DNA of 64,000 nt from Pseudanabaena sp. GTDB taxonomy: Bacteria > Cyanobacteriota > Cyanobacteriia > Pseudanabaenales > Pseudanabaenaceae. The first letter of the stretch is position 1. Every line of letters starts with the position of its first letter. The stretch lies in assembly GCA_003249015.1 (NCBI GenBank), contig QBLS01000011.1, positions 1 to 64,000 of the forward strand. Direction: 5' to 3'. This document shows, one piece after another, positions 57,601 through 62,702 of the stretch. Both the position numbers and the translations under genes were made by a program. Under the pieces are notes generated by a model, which was not told where the DNA came from, did not search any database, and saw only the letters and a list, made by a program, of their open reading frames with translations.

Positions 57601-58020
57601 TTTTGGGATAGCCGATTGAGTCTCAAAGACATTCCACAGTTACGCTTTGACAGCCCTGTGATCGATATGCTTGCGCTCAGTGCTTGCCAAACTGCGGTGG
57701 GTAATAATCTAGGAATTAGTGGACTCGCCGTAGAATCTGGCGCTAGAAGTGTACTTGCCTCACTGTGGGAAGTCTCTGACGCGGGAACTGCGCCATTGAT
57801 GATTAGTTTTTACACGGCTTTCCCTGACGCGGTCAATAAAGCGCAAGCGATGAGAAAAGCTCAGATCGAACTTTTACAAGGTCGAGTAAGTGTAAGTGAT
57901 GGGCAAATATTAGGCATCGAAGGAATTCCTAGTATTCCTTTACCTGTGGGGCTAACTGAGATTGATCTAAAACATCCCTTCTACTGGTCATCATTTATCC
58001 TTGTCGGCAACTGGCTATAA
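42685..58020 (+). CDS. Giant filamentous-haemagglutinin-type exoprotein with C-terminal CHAT protease domain
   Basis: 5111 residues in one uninterrupted frame. A signal peptide is likely around 18-45 (FGIFSVIAIATNTMALALSA). A TPS secretion domain follows (about 46-165: NLYNSFDQFNV, NIINRVTG, NPNGVVFSPNAKLDIGG). LLDPTNIIVV at about 450 precedes a Ser/Thr/Asn/Gly-rich beta-helical region to about 4650, including a tandem array of 90-residue repeats at about 2530-3620. A Pro-rich linker near 4677 leads to helices and a caspase-like CHAT domain (about 4740-5111) with catalytic His4958 in HLGTHA and Cys5001 in LSACQTAVG. TPS domains direct export through an outer-membrane TpsB pore; none is in this window. 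ATG 42685 follows AAAGAGA. Substrate and role (adhesion, defence or cell-death signalling) are unknown. Confidence 0.93.
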   Translation: MIPTNRSDRHSSTSSILMKARQFGIFSVIAIATNTMALALSAEAQISTDGSTATEVKGNVISPTGAGTVSGGNLYNSFDQFNVPNSGVIFNTGTSSVDGNKVNNIINRVTGDSPSSILGTIESRQAFPNANLFLLNPNGVVFSPNAKLDIGGSFNVSTGTGLGFDQNQKFIVDKNSLSFPSGDPKNIQFAVSQPAAIINQGNLSVAAGKNIAITAGTVVNTGKLSAPQGNIGIAAVEGNSQVELRSPDLVLGLSVSKNAIPTTWNGQIATLPKLAEALTGKVEQANQVVVKPDSSIALVANPSSSDIAIKDGMAIASGNINVSSDIGKGGSIGIFGNQVGLVNAQVNASGATGGGTVLIGGDFQGKGIAPNALQTYIDGSSKILANGLLTGDGGRVIVWADRSTQFLGAIAARGGEISGNGGFVEVSGKEDLSYQGDTDTRATNGATGTLLLDPTNIIVVGSGANSLSDVSIFNNNPAIGMATISSSLINGANSNVVLQATDTITFGNDINIANSGISLTAQAGNSIFVGSSITTNGGDVRLIGNDPTSGSSTGLGNIIVNAPITTNGGAIDIQINNAAGLFINNDLVSGGGNITLGGNSTVAINGTSGVNIGGSGVSVDSDGGNISINGSSTTGRGIFFSGFNSSITADEGSITLTGTSSSGNIANGSGIVIASGSTIAADEGTINISGFSGNATGGSDGVVVESVFGGNSTTISTSSGNINIVGNAVNPLRLGINVRAPFTGGDLILNSGSGDFNFTSDRTELFSNGLQGSGTISLQAFSPNAALTIGGSNVFLGNSFLTSLANSSGFSNVVIGDIADNNAITVAQNSSINTSNFAPITIQTARTFDGNGFTISTNSSQFNLTANQGINSLGNITNNNGGITLFANQNITTGNITSNGNAITITSTSGAISTAGSLTSSPSLGVGNSGAVALTALGNITVGNIFSSTSNGNGGDISIISTGTNGVIAINGVLDSFSTTNGTGGDILLQAAGNITTDDLIISAASNGNGGSISYISSGGSITANQRVRSSSAGNTLANGNGGDILFQAAGDITTSDIISQSTGFGSGGDVTVTTGSGNITVNGNVTSSAFNSSSGNGGNVLFQADGDILVTGNIDPSANASPADGTEGQVSITSNAGSISLQDLVNNSSVELVAEQDITTGNITTIGTGNITITSNAGSIDTSLGSVTNNANGDSGEITFLALGNITTGAIDSFSLFGRPGSVSLTSTTGLISLGGNISTTSLFGGDTDVNNVGNITLTGNVSILSPITLSTQDDDIGGNINLANANVTGNQLLRLTAGSGTVNLGVIGTSDAPLASLFVFSPNNIGNIVLNGDIFTFESLFFDAPVTLANNVAISTSSGAINFNSTINGNRSLSLDAGNSSIFFNGLVGNINPLASLTANSLIESTSGINIRALGNISTRAIGNFSSPVNIDIQTAGTFTSNGSTIESSNLNLSANQGINALGDIFSNGGNVDILSSLGSINSEIDSRINTVSFSDPFADSGNISITAISGSLNLQELNTRSSGDLTSRGGNINLRVTGNNSISVRDINTSTSGNTTGNAGTVIFEMGSGTINLVGNVINLSSQNGSSSNLTFNNPVVVNSSTFIDDGGATISGLIINTTGGTGSGNIFFNSTFTSPNASDVTINSGLGNVTFNNAIASSGQPLGNFQINSSGTTTFANTVFANSIVSNLSGNTVINADLVATGANGFISLGNFTANGTISLVGNEINLNGIASGTGDLTLKPLTTSQAIAIGGTGDSGTGTLDILNSDLNAFVNGTFNSLIIGNLNGSGGITLLGNAEFFQPTTLQSPVGGGFFFSNGFNITGVDRLGIEVGSSITISNSSFAPSLGNTLNVRLNADRDVSGNGTISLFSSSINTGGENITLGGGLNPVIDPAIATGNTAGVTINSSTLNAQGGNIFVNGRNTSTFGTGNNGILITRFSPSQPTSNVLTSGLGTITLVGTNANVGLSNSDGISIESGSVVESVNGNISLVGVGGNGSTFNDGIEIESNSLIRTIGTGNVSIIGDTLSTGIDNRDVNISGSIVETLGTGAISIASSPSTPRLLQIANSSINPTAVGGSGTVTLESEAIELLGTTRIRGVGNLIIQPTFSSTGIRLGGAVNDTNLNLSSSELATIQDGFSQILIGRLDTAGLIFLSDNVSFSDPVTLRSQGIGGAINTSGFNFTSTGAVNFLANQNITTGNITALGNNLSLISSLGAINTSQGLLNTSSTTGNGGDISLLSPSINTNLGSINASSTIGNAGNLSFANVGNGLVTIAGTDINLSSGNGVAGSLNFLAPVVISSPSLTIDTSSSAGTSGTVTFSNNLNGAIANANSLTVNAGNGNVNFNAIGNNTALGDLTVNTTGLTNFNSAVRANSLSTNLGGTTTISGDISTNGSQIYNDAVSLAANAQPSTILSTVNNDITFNGTVNGNQALTLNAGSGNITFGSTVGNTSTLGNIIANSSAFTNFNGVVNATTVTTDLGGATNVNANITTAATQTYGDNVNLGIATIFTANNATITFNGDINGNQALRVLSGSADINFRGTVNTDNLIAESSGITRFNTVNAVGIFTDELGSTELNGNVTTTGTVIFNDVVNLLSAIQLNTGGAIAFNNNVSGNQNLTINSGTNSITFGGTTTVNNLIANSTATTRFNTVSAGTLVTNAGGITELNGNITTTGAVTFNDAVSLLSAIQFNAGGAISFINNVNGNQDLTINSGANNITFGGTAIVNNLIANSTGTTRFNTVNAGSLLTNAGGTTELSGNITTTGAVTFNDAVSLLNTIQFNTGGAIAFNNDLTGNQDLTINNGANNITFGGTTTVNNLIANSTGTTRFNNVNTTSLLTNAGGTSELSGNITTTGAVTFNDAVNLLSAVQFNTGGAIAFNNTVTGNQNLTLNVGANNITFGGAATVNDLIANSTGTTRFNTINAASLLTNAGGTTELNGNVTTTGAVTFNDAVNLLSAIQFNTGGAIAFINNVNGNQDLTLNSGTNNITFGGTTAVNNLIANSTGTTRFNTINSGSLLTNAGGTTELSGNITTTGAVTFNDAVNLLSTVQFNTGGAIAFNNDLTGNQNLTLSNGANNITFGGTTTVNNLIANSTGTTRFNNVNATSLLTNAGGTTQLNGTINTSGTQTYNDAVVLLGTTQLNATNSAVLFNTTVDGTQDLTVNSGSGNITFNGAVGSSAILNNLTANSTGVTRFNSSVNAGSILSNAGGTTELNGNVTTTSAVTFNDAVNLLSTVQFNTGGAIAFNNNISGNQDLTLNSGANNITFGGTTAVNNLIANSTGTTRFNTVNAASLLTNAGGTTELNGNVTTTGAATFNDAVNLLSTVQFNTGGAIAFNNDLNGNQDLTLNSGANNITFGGTTTVNNLIANSTGTTRFNTVNAASLTSNAGGTTELNGNVTTTGAVTFNDAVNLLSAIQFDTGGAIAFNNNVSGNQDLNLNSGANNITFSGTTTVNNLIANSTGTTRFNTVNAASLITNAGGTTELNGNVTTTGAGAVTFNDAVNLLSTVQFNTGGAIAFNNDLTGNQDLTLSNGANNITFGGTTTVNNLIANSTGTTIFNIVNANSLLTDVGGTTQLNGNVTTINSQTYNDAVNLTNPVQLTTTNSQVRFNEAITGNQDLTVNSGSGNVTIAGNNTSVNNLVVNSTGTTQLNGLINSASILTNAGGTTELNGTINSTSGQTFNDSVVLIGATQLNSVDSAIAFNSSVNGNQNLTINSGAGDINFNSDVGNTAPIGNLTANSAGVTRFNTVNAASLTTDINGTTELNGNVTTTGSQTYNDAVVLNNSIQLNTTDSAVTFSNSVNGNQDLTINTGSGDITFSSPATVRSLTTNSSGITRIDRDINAVSFTTAFEGSTLLLGNVFTSGNQTYNNKLLISANTILDSSSGNGNISFLTVNNAIAGTPSNLTLNAGTGNISFGISAGSLGDRLGDITVQNANEFTGSGIIANSLTQNAGIGATQFSNDNEFTGNLNITSQSFSLTEGANLRVGNANIQAVNGVDLSVATNFSFLGAGVINIDSDSNSDGIGTFLSRGTITDNGLGGVVNIRTANPDIRNVITASQISLAPSVANTSIAIGSVANGDFKLQDFALDLLQASLVTIQANGSPVSIGSNNASFATGTSLEIGTANSPATSISAIAGFTLNVDRNLSLTGNTIQLGDTNVGGDLALRFTESVSQVGTIAVTGSTNLIVDSNPLTDVLLADFANSFGNQIVFTFINLPNDDFQNFEIRDITENANLAFFPNQVNNLKLILDNGTIDLPSIPLTGSLTLQARQVSLNGDITTTNANLSGDLINLNRNLTTSGNLTINNASTLKISTETNLDITGNLEQIGDGSVQLGGNIVRAASVSFAQDIELIGDSSITSDGIINFDGNVNGLFTFILDASGNFVVAKGGFGTTNPLQSLAIALDSTLVSQVNSRFSPTDINIATIGDVNVGNITNNGRDIKINSADGLIATGNIDSSFTFSIGDGGNVNLSAEGDVTTGSINTSSFGNAGEVSLESRSGVISTGDINASGAVGGRVFFNAATAINAGQISTRGFEGAGGDVILDPLGDVVVESIETSGLTGGNVTLISTGGNLRITDVLNNPSSLATCLGASICTSGSNTSGTISLRTGGLNPFTVGDASVNGSLGVLTTGQSTLTVGTSIPVIADSTFSQNGIFISPGGFLPVDPESPNNRFEPPKNLPPLINQPPNEEKVLSVRDVLISEADRYFREGNLAKAFEVIEKAYVSQLELFTGNTIDSEAITIENTQDLLSTVVQQTGDVAALIYPVLLNDRIEILVIPPKEKGKPFSRASIATNQEQIETVVTDYRNNLRDVGSNDYLEQSQQLYDWVIRPIKQQLEAMKVDTLVFVMDGGLRVTPPSALHDGKQFLIENYAIASIPALRVTRIEERDRKATRVLAMGLTESVAGFSALPSVDIEIKTIASEVLNGDAFLNEEFTVDNLQTQRQRGIYNILHLGTHAKFVSDTSKDSFIQFWDSRLSLKDIPQLRFDSPVIDMLALSACQTAVGNNLGISGLAVESGARSVLASLWEVSDAGTAPLMISFYTAFPDAVNKAQAMRKAQIELLQGRVSVSDGQILGIEGIPSIPLPVGLTEIDLKHPFYWSSFILVGNWL
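50268..53540 (+). repeat. 270-bp tandem repeats inside the exoprotein gene
   Basis: The GNQ-(D/N/A)-L codon block recurs at about 50268, 50535, 50805, 51075, 51345, 51615, 51885, 52155, 52441, 52711, 52981, 53257 and 53528. Nine of the twelve intervals are exactly 270 bp; the exceptions are one near 285, one of 276 and one near 270. The DNA is nearly identical between many units (for example GCCAATAGCACTGGTACAAC). The 276-bp unit gains a GGAGCA doubling. Each unit encodes 90 residues such as NNLIANSTGTTRFN. Confidence 0.92.
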
Positions 58021-58056
58021 ATCAAGAAATGGCTACGCCATTTCTTGATTTATAGC
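58014..58056. repeat. Palindrome mirroring the 3' end of the giant gene
   Basis: 20-bp perfect arms GCTATAAATCAAGAAATGGC around TAC. The left arm contains the last codon and stop of the gene (stop 58018-58020). ATGGC-type core. Confidence 0.93.
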
Positions 58057-58095
58057 GAAGATTAATGACGGCGCTTCGTGCCGTCATTAATCTTC
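58057..58095. repeat. Palindrome, GACGGCGC core, centre TTC
   Basis: 18-bp arms GAAGATTAATGACGGCGC with one G-T position, directly abutting the preceding palindrome. A second terminator candidate for the giant gene. Confidence 0.88.
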
Positions 58096-58125
58096 TGGAG
58101 TTTTGCTTTGTATTGGCTTCAAAAG

Positions 58126-58172
58126 CCGCAAAGGTTAAAAGCGTTGCTTAGCAACACTTTTAACCTTTGCGG
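58126..58172. repeat. Palindrome, GTTGC core, centre TTA
   Basis: 22-bp arms with one mismatch, CCGCAAAGGTTAAAAGCGTT. Confidence 0.87.
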
Positions 58173-58215
58173 GTTAGGATCAAAGTAGTGCTTCGCGCTA
58201 CCTTGATCCTAACCC
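58171..58215. repeat. Palindrome overlapping the nth stop codon
   Basis: 21-bp arms with two transitions, GGGTTAGGATCAAAGTAGTG, centre TTC. The right arm contains the last codons and stop of nth (stop at 58209-58211); the left arm is the inverted near-copy. Confidence 0.87.
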
Positions 58216-58871
58216 GAAATTTTGGGAGCGGAGGCGCACAAATCAGCTAGTTCACAGCGATCGCAAGCGGGCTTTCGAGCATTACATACTGCACGACCGT
58301 GATAAATAATCCTAATCGACCAGTTTTCCCAGTCAGGTTGGGGCAGCATTCCCATTAAGTCTCGTTCAACCTTAAGGGGTTCTTCAAACTTAGTTAGTCC
58401 TAATCTCTTAGTTAACCGTTTCACATGAGTATCGACAGTCACACCTGCATTAATGCCATAGGCATGGGCTAACACCACATTGGCAGTCTTCCGCGCCACC
58501 CCTGGCAGTTTCAGCAGGCTATCCATCGTGTTGGGAACTTGACCATCGTAATCCTTGACGATCATTTCACAGGCGGCGCGGATGTTTTTCGCCTTATTCC
58601 GATAGAAACCTGTGGAGTGAACTATTTCCATCAATTCATCAAGGTCAGCATTAGCTAAAGCGATCGCGTCAGGAAAACGCGCAAATAACTTAGGCGTAAC
58701 CATATTTACGCGCTCATCGGTGCATTGAGCTGAGAGGATTACGGCGACTAAGAGCTGCACAGGGGTCTCGTAATCTAGGGAGCAAACTGCATCAGGGTAG
58801 AGTCGCTTGAGACGAATTAAGATCTCGTTGGCGCGAACTTTTTTGGATGAACGTCTTGTGATAATTCCCAT
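58209..58871 (-). CDS. nth: Endonuclease III
   Basis: Bifunctional DNA glycosylase/AP lyase that removes oxidised pyrimidines. 220 residues. The helix-hairpin-helix is LPGVARKTANVVLAHAYG with the catalytic lysine, VDTHVKRLTKRLG carries the catalytic aspartate, and the C-terminal [4Fe-4S] loop is CNARKPACDRCELADLC. ILSAQCTDERVN is the substrate-pocket block. ATG 58871 gives MGIITRRSSKKVRANEIL. It is the third gene of a tight minus-strand run (Uma2, membrane protein, nth); only 4 bp separate it from the membrane-protein stop. Confidence 0.97.
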   Translation of the reverse strand: MGIITRRSSKKVRANEILIRLKRLYPDAVCSLDYETPVQLLVAVILSAQCTDERVNMVTPKLFARFPDAIALANADLDELMEIVHSTGFYRNKAKNIRAACEMIVKDYDGQVPNTMDSLLKLPGVARKTANVVLAHAYGINAGVTVDTHVKRLTKRLGLTKFEEPLKVERDLMGMLPQPDWENWSIRIIYHGRAVCNARKPACDRCELADLCASAPKISG

Positions 58872-58875
58872 CTCT

Positions 58876-59298
58876 CTATATTTTCTCCTCGCAGACCCAA
58901 CGCCAAAGCAGATGTTTTGTACCTGTTGCTTGAATTTTTTTGACTTGATTGATTAGCGATCGCTTTTCACTGGGGCTAACGCCAAATAAAATAATTGAAC
59001 TCTGCCAAACTAAAGTTGCCATAGTCATGGCGACACATAGCCCGATTCCCATCATTGGTATGCGGTTATAGATTAAAGTCATCCGCACGGCAACCCACGT
59101 AAAAGCGGCGATCCATAGTTCTATGTCCGATCGCAAAGCCCAAATACTTGCTGTGCCAACGGTTAGCCATAAAAATGCATCAAACATCCAGCGCAGATAG
59201 GTTTGCACTTCAATTAGTCTTTGAACTTGTCGCTCTAGCAGAGGATCTACTGGTGATTCAGCATTATCAGCGAGCGATTTACTATTTTCAGAGTTCAT
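58876..59298 (-). CDS. Small integral membrane protein of unknown function
   Basis: 140 residues. A hydrophilic N-terminus (to about 35), then three membrane segments (WMFDAFLWLTVGTASIWAL, ELWIAAFTWVAVRMTLIY, MGIGLCVAMTMATLVWQSS), then a basic C-terminal tail with KKIQATGTKHLLWRWVCEEKI. Family not recognised. Its ATG overlaps the Uma2 stop by 4 bp and its stop is 4 bp from nth, so the three are surely cotranscribed. Confidence 0.75.
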   Translation of the reverse strand: MNSENSKSLADNAESPVDPLLERQVQRLIEVQTYLRWMFDAFLWLTVGTASIWALRSDIELWIAAFTWVAVRMTLIYNRIPMMGIGLCVAMTMATLVWQSSIILFGVSPSEKRSLINQVKKIQATGTKHLLWRWVCEEKI

Positions 59299-59861
59299 AT
59301 ATCCGCATTCAAAATATCATCAACCGTAAGCTGGAAGTCGGCAAATGTCGGTGAAATAATTTGCTCTCCCAAATAAAAAACTGTTTCTTGATAAATTCCA
59401 TTAGTCATCAATAAGACTGAAACTAAACCCATTTCCGCATCAACAATCCAATATTCAGCTATGCCGATACCTTGATATTCATTTAGTTTTTCTTGGCGAT
59501 CGACATTACGATAGTCGGGACTAACCACTTCAATGACTAACAAAGGTGGAGTAAATAAAATCGCCACTTTTCTTAAAATATCTAGTTCTTGCTGCTTGTG
59601 CAACACGCATAAATCAGGGCGACGGGTGCGTTTACCTGTCCAAATCTCGACTCCATTGGAGCGCACGCAATAAGGATAAGATTTTTGCTTGACTGTTAGC
59701 GATAAAAAGAAAAACAAAAAAGCAACAATTCTTTCATGCAGTCCTATGGGGGGCGGCACTTCTACTAATTCTCCATCATTAAATTCGTACCTTTTGTCAG
59801 TACCATCGTCATAGGTGAGGTACTCATCAAAGGTTAGCTTTCGGGTTGTCGTGATAGTCAT
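59295..59861 (-). CDS. Uma2 family endonuclease-like protein
   Basis: 188 residues from ATG 59861 (an in-frame extension to 59882 is less likely). Restriction-endonuclease-fold protein of the Uma2/DUF820 family, very expanded in cyanobacteria. Family blocks: MTFDEYL-like LTFDEYLTYDDGTDKRYEFNDGE, the PD-x(n)-E-x-K-like core RRPDLCVL...PPLLVIEVVSPDYR and EYWIVDAE. The catalytic Asp and Glu of this core are present. The function in vivo is unknown; it may be a remnant or controller of mobile DNA. First gene of the run leading to nth. Confidence 0.92.
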   Translation of the reverse strand: MTITTTRKLTFDEYLTYDDGTDKRYEFNDGELVEVPPPIGLHERIVAFLFFFLSLTVKQKSYPYCVRSNGVEIWTGKRTRRPDLCVLHKQQELDILRKVAILFTPPLLVIEVVSPDYRNVDRQEKLNEYQGIGIAEYWIVDAEMGLVSVLLMTNGIYQETVFYLGEQIISPTFADFQLTVDDILNADI

Positions 59862-59908
59862 AGTTAAATTTCCAAGACTCACTTACATCATATTCTTAAA
59901 TCTTCTAT

Positions 59909-59968
59909 AGCGCTTTGCGCTCGAAACCAGAAAAAATTAAAAGCGTTGCTTCGCAACGCTTTTAATTT
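59909..59968. repeat. Composite hairpin element, GTTGC core, centre TTC
   Basis: AGCGCTTTGCGCTCGAAACC followed by a 16-bp perfect-arm hairpin (59934-59968, AAATTAAAAGCGTTGC). Confidence 0.9.
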
Positions 59969-60001
59969 AAACGAGGAAATGGCGTAGCCATTTATTTGTT
60001 T
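59969..60001. repeat. Palindrome, ATGGC core, centre GTA
   Basis: 15-bp arms with two mismatches (AAACGAGGAAATGGC), ending 3 bp before the secF stop; likely its terminator. Confidence 0.82.
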
Positions 60002-60004
60002 AAA

Positions 60005-60970
60005 TTAACTAGCCTCAAGTGTGGGATTGCTGCTATTTCCCGAAGAGCGATCGCGCCACCATGCTAAGAAAATACAAGCATTGAAGATGCTGGAATATAC
60101 GCCAGATAGGAAGCCAATAATTAGGGCAAGGGAGAAAAAGCGGAGGGTCGCACCTCCAAATAGGAAGATCGCAATGAGGGGCAAAGTTGAGGTTAGGGTT
60201 GTGTTCATCGATCGCCCCAAAGTTTGATTGATCGAAGCATTGACTAGATCATTGAACTTATTTGCGCCGCCATCAAGCTTTACATTTTCACGAATGCGAT
60301 CATAAATAACTACCGTGTCATTGACTGAGAATCCGCAGATAGTCAACATCGCCACAATGAATAAGCTGTCAATCTCTACGCCTAGAGTTAATCCAAGGAT
60401 TGAAAATATACCTGCGGTAACGAAAATATCGTGAAACAGAGCAATAATCGCACAACTGGCATAGTCAAGTTGAAAACGAAAAGCCAGATAAACCCCAATT
60501 CCTGTAAATGAAATTGCTAAAGCCAGTAAGCCATTGTTAAGAGCCTGTTGTCCGATCGCTGGTCCTACCTCATCAATTTGCGACTTTTTAGGATCAACTT
60601 CACCGTAGGGCTTGAGTGACTCGGTAATGGTGGAGCGCAGTCTTTCGCGATCTTCCGTTGATAGCCTTACAGTTCTAACGGACACACCTTGCAGTTCTTT
60701 GCCTTCAACGGACTGAATGATGCTGTTAGCAAAACCTTTAGACTCGATCGCCTGACGCACCACACCGATATCAATTTTTTTGCCGCAACTATTAGCCCCA
60801 TCACAGGCAAGCCCAAGGGTAATACTCGAACCACCTGTAAAGTCAATACCTAAACGCAAAGGTGAACCAAATTGCTGAAAAGAAATCACCATCGCCACGA
60901 CACCCGCCAAAATTACGGTAGTGGAAATGGAAACATAAAGCCGCGCATTTTTAATTACGTCTAATTTCAT
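60005..60970 (-). CDS. secF: Protein translocase subunit SecF
   Basis: Membrane subunit of SecDF, which uses the proton gradient to assist late steps of Sec export. 321 residues with six membrane helices and a periplasmic P1-like domain between helices 1 and 2. The signature RLGIDFTGGSSITLG and the C-terminal helices (QLDYASCAIIALFHDIFVTAG, VNDTVVIYDRIRE) are characteristic. It begins within the last codons of secD (4-bp ATGA-type overlap), so the two are translationally coupled. Complete. Confidence 0.96.
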   Translation of the reverse strand: MKLDVIKNARLYVSISTTVILAGVVAMVISFQQFGSPLRLGIDFTGGSSITLGLACDGANSCGKKIDIGVVRQAIESKGFANSIIQSVEGKELQGVSVRTVRLSTEDRERLRSTITESLKPYGEVDPKKSQIDEVGPAIGQQALNNGLLALAISFTGIGVYLAFRFQLDYASCAIIALFHDIFVTAGIFSILGLTLGVEIDSLFIVAMLTICGFSVNDTVVIYDRIRENVKLDGGANKFNDLVNASINQTLGRSMNTTLTSTLPLIAIFLFGGATLRFFSLALIIGFLSGVYSSIFNACIFLAWWRDRSSGNSSNPTLEAS

Positions 60971-62439
60971 AGCACTGCTCCTGTTGTATTATCTTTTTTC
61001 TTTTCCGATACTGCTTCTTCTTCGCCTTCGGTCTTAGCCGATATTTTGCCAAATGATTTGACACCGTAGTAAGCGGGTTTACGGAAATTAGGATTGCTGA
61101 TCATAGCGAGCATGAGCGATCGGCTAAGGGTAATAGCGGTAAACATACTGGTTAAGACACCAACCCCAAGAGTAACCGCAAAACCCTTTACAAATCCTGA
61201 ACCGAGCCAAAACAGAGCACCACAGGCAATCAATGTCGTGATATTACTGTCAAGAATGCTTGACCAAGCTCGATAGAAGCCAGCTTCTACAGATTTGTAA
61301 AGAGTACGTCCTGCCTTTAATTCTTCTTTGGTTCTTTCAAAAATTAAGACATTGGCATCCACCGCCATGCCGATACTGAGAATGAAGCCAGCAATGCCTG
61401 GCAATGTCAAAACTACGCCGAGTAGACCAAAGGAAGCAAAAGTAATAATCGCGTAGGTAATTAAAGCTATATCAGCGACTACGCCCAAAATACGGTAGTA
61501 CAAGACCATAAAAATGAGAACAAGTACTAAACCAGCCGAGCCTGCGTAAATACTACTGAGAATGCTGTCAGCCCCTAACGTTGCGCCAACAGTACGATTT
61601 TCCACAATTTCTACAGGTACAGGCAAGGCTCCTGCGCGTAATTGCAGAGCCAGCTCATTCGCTGTGTCGAGGGTAAAGTTACCCGTGATCACGGCGCGAC
61701 CACCAGTAATCCCCTTGCCTTGAAATTCGGGACCCACGGAGGGAGAGCTGATTAATTTGTCATCTAGGAAAATCCCCAAAGCGCGACCAGTACCGCCAAT
61801 TTCACCAGTGGTTTTGGCAAAGAGATCGCCACCCTTTTCATCGAAGGTCAGGGCGACTTGCCATGAGTCGGGACCATTTCCAGTTGGTGAGGCAACTGCA
61901 TCTTTGAGCATATTGCCACTCAAGCCTGTGCGCTCAAAAATATCTTTTAGTCCGTCAATGCTTTTTTGGTATTTTTCTTCGCTCTCAGCGATCGCCTTTT
62001 GATCGCCTGATTCTTTGACAACTTCGAGCTGAATTGCTTCCGCCTGCTGCAATTGTAATCTTACACGCAACTCGCTTTCCGTACCTTTCTTTTGTTTACG
62101 AAAGTCCAGTTGAGCAGTTGTGCCCAGTACTCGTTCAGCTTGAGCAGGATCATTTACCCCTGGAAGCTGGACGATTAACTGATTATTACCCGATAGCAAA
62201 ATTGTCGCTTCGGAAACGCCCAAGCCGTTAATCCGCTGTTCCACCACAAACTTGGCGGTTTCCATAATGCGCGGCGTAATTTCATTAATCCCCTGTTCGG
62301 GATTAGTTTTTGCTTGGAGTGTAAGCTGTGCGCCACCTCGCAAGTCCAAGCCCAGTTTGGGAGGATTATTTGCGATGAGGAACACAGCTCCTAATAGGAC
62401 TGCCAGTACAAAGGCAAGCAGGCGGCTTTGTTTACCCAT
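60967..62439 (-). CDS. secD: Protein translocase subunit SecD
   Basis: 490 residues, upstream partner of SecF. One N-terminal membrane helix (LLAFVLAVLLGAVFLIANNPP), the motif LGLDLRGGAQLTLQA, a large periplasmic P1 domain (about 40-290, including VVEQRINGLGVSEATI and the inserted segment 125-190 common in cyanobacteria) and five C-terminal helices with GVVLTLPGIAGFILSIGMAVDANVLIFERTKEE. The proton-path Asp in MAVDANVLIFERTKEE is present. The promoter must lie in the gap 62440-62702. Confidence 0.97.
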   Translation of the reverse strand: MGKQSRLLAFVLAVLLGAVFLIANNPPKLGLDLRGGAQLTLQAKTNPEQGINEITPRIMETAKFVVEQRINGLGVSEATILLSGNNQLIVQLPGVNDPAQAERVLGTTAQLDFRKQKKGTESELRVRLQLQQAEAIQLEVVKESGDQKAIAESEEKYQKSIDGLKDIFERTGLSGNMLKDAVASPTGNGPDSWQVALTFDEKGGDLFAKTTGEIGGTGRALGIFLDDKLISSPSVGPEFQGKGITGGRAVITGNFTLDTANELALQLRAGALPVPVEIVENRTVGATLGADSILSSIYAGSAGLVLVLIFMVLYYRILGVVADIALITYAIITFASFGLLGVVLTLPGIAGFILSIGMAVDANVLIFERTKEELKAGRTLYKSVEAGFYRAWSSILDSNITTLIACGALFWLGSGFVKGFAVTLGVGVLTSMFTAITLSRSLMLAMISNPNFRKPAYYGVKSFGKISAKTEGEEEAVSEKKKDNTTGAVL

Positions 62440-62584
62440 ATTTTTATAGCTTGTGCGATCGCTGTGGCAAGGTTGTTGAGAGCCTTACACAATATTTAGA
62501 TTTCGCAGATGACATACTTGAGATTAAGACATTTGTGATCATACTCTATATATTTCATCAGTACTTGTGTCTCTGTGTATTTGA

Positions 62585-62613
62585 GGTATGCCGCGCCTTC
62601 GGCGTGGCATACC
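62585..62613. repeat. Palindrome, CGCGCC core, centre TTC
   Basis: 13-bp arms with one mismatch, GGTATGCCGCGCC, directly abutting the next hairpin. Confidence 0.82.
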
Positions 62614-62644
62614 GTTAGTGGCGGCGCATCGCGCCGCCACTAAC
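62614..62644. repeat. Perfect palindrome, GGCGGCGC core, centre ATC
   Basis: 14-bp perfect arms GTTAGTGGCGGCGC in the divergent secD-larB gap. The flank ATCTTGGGTTTTAAGACAGC resembles the right end of TATAGCTGT elements. Confidence 0.9.
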
Positions 62645-62702
62645 TATCTTGGGTTTTAAGACAGCGCACAGCGCTGTAACTACGGAATAATTACAATTTT
62701 TT

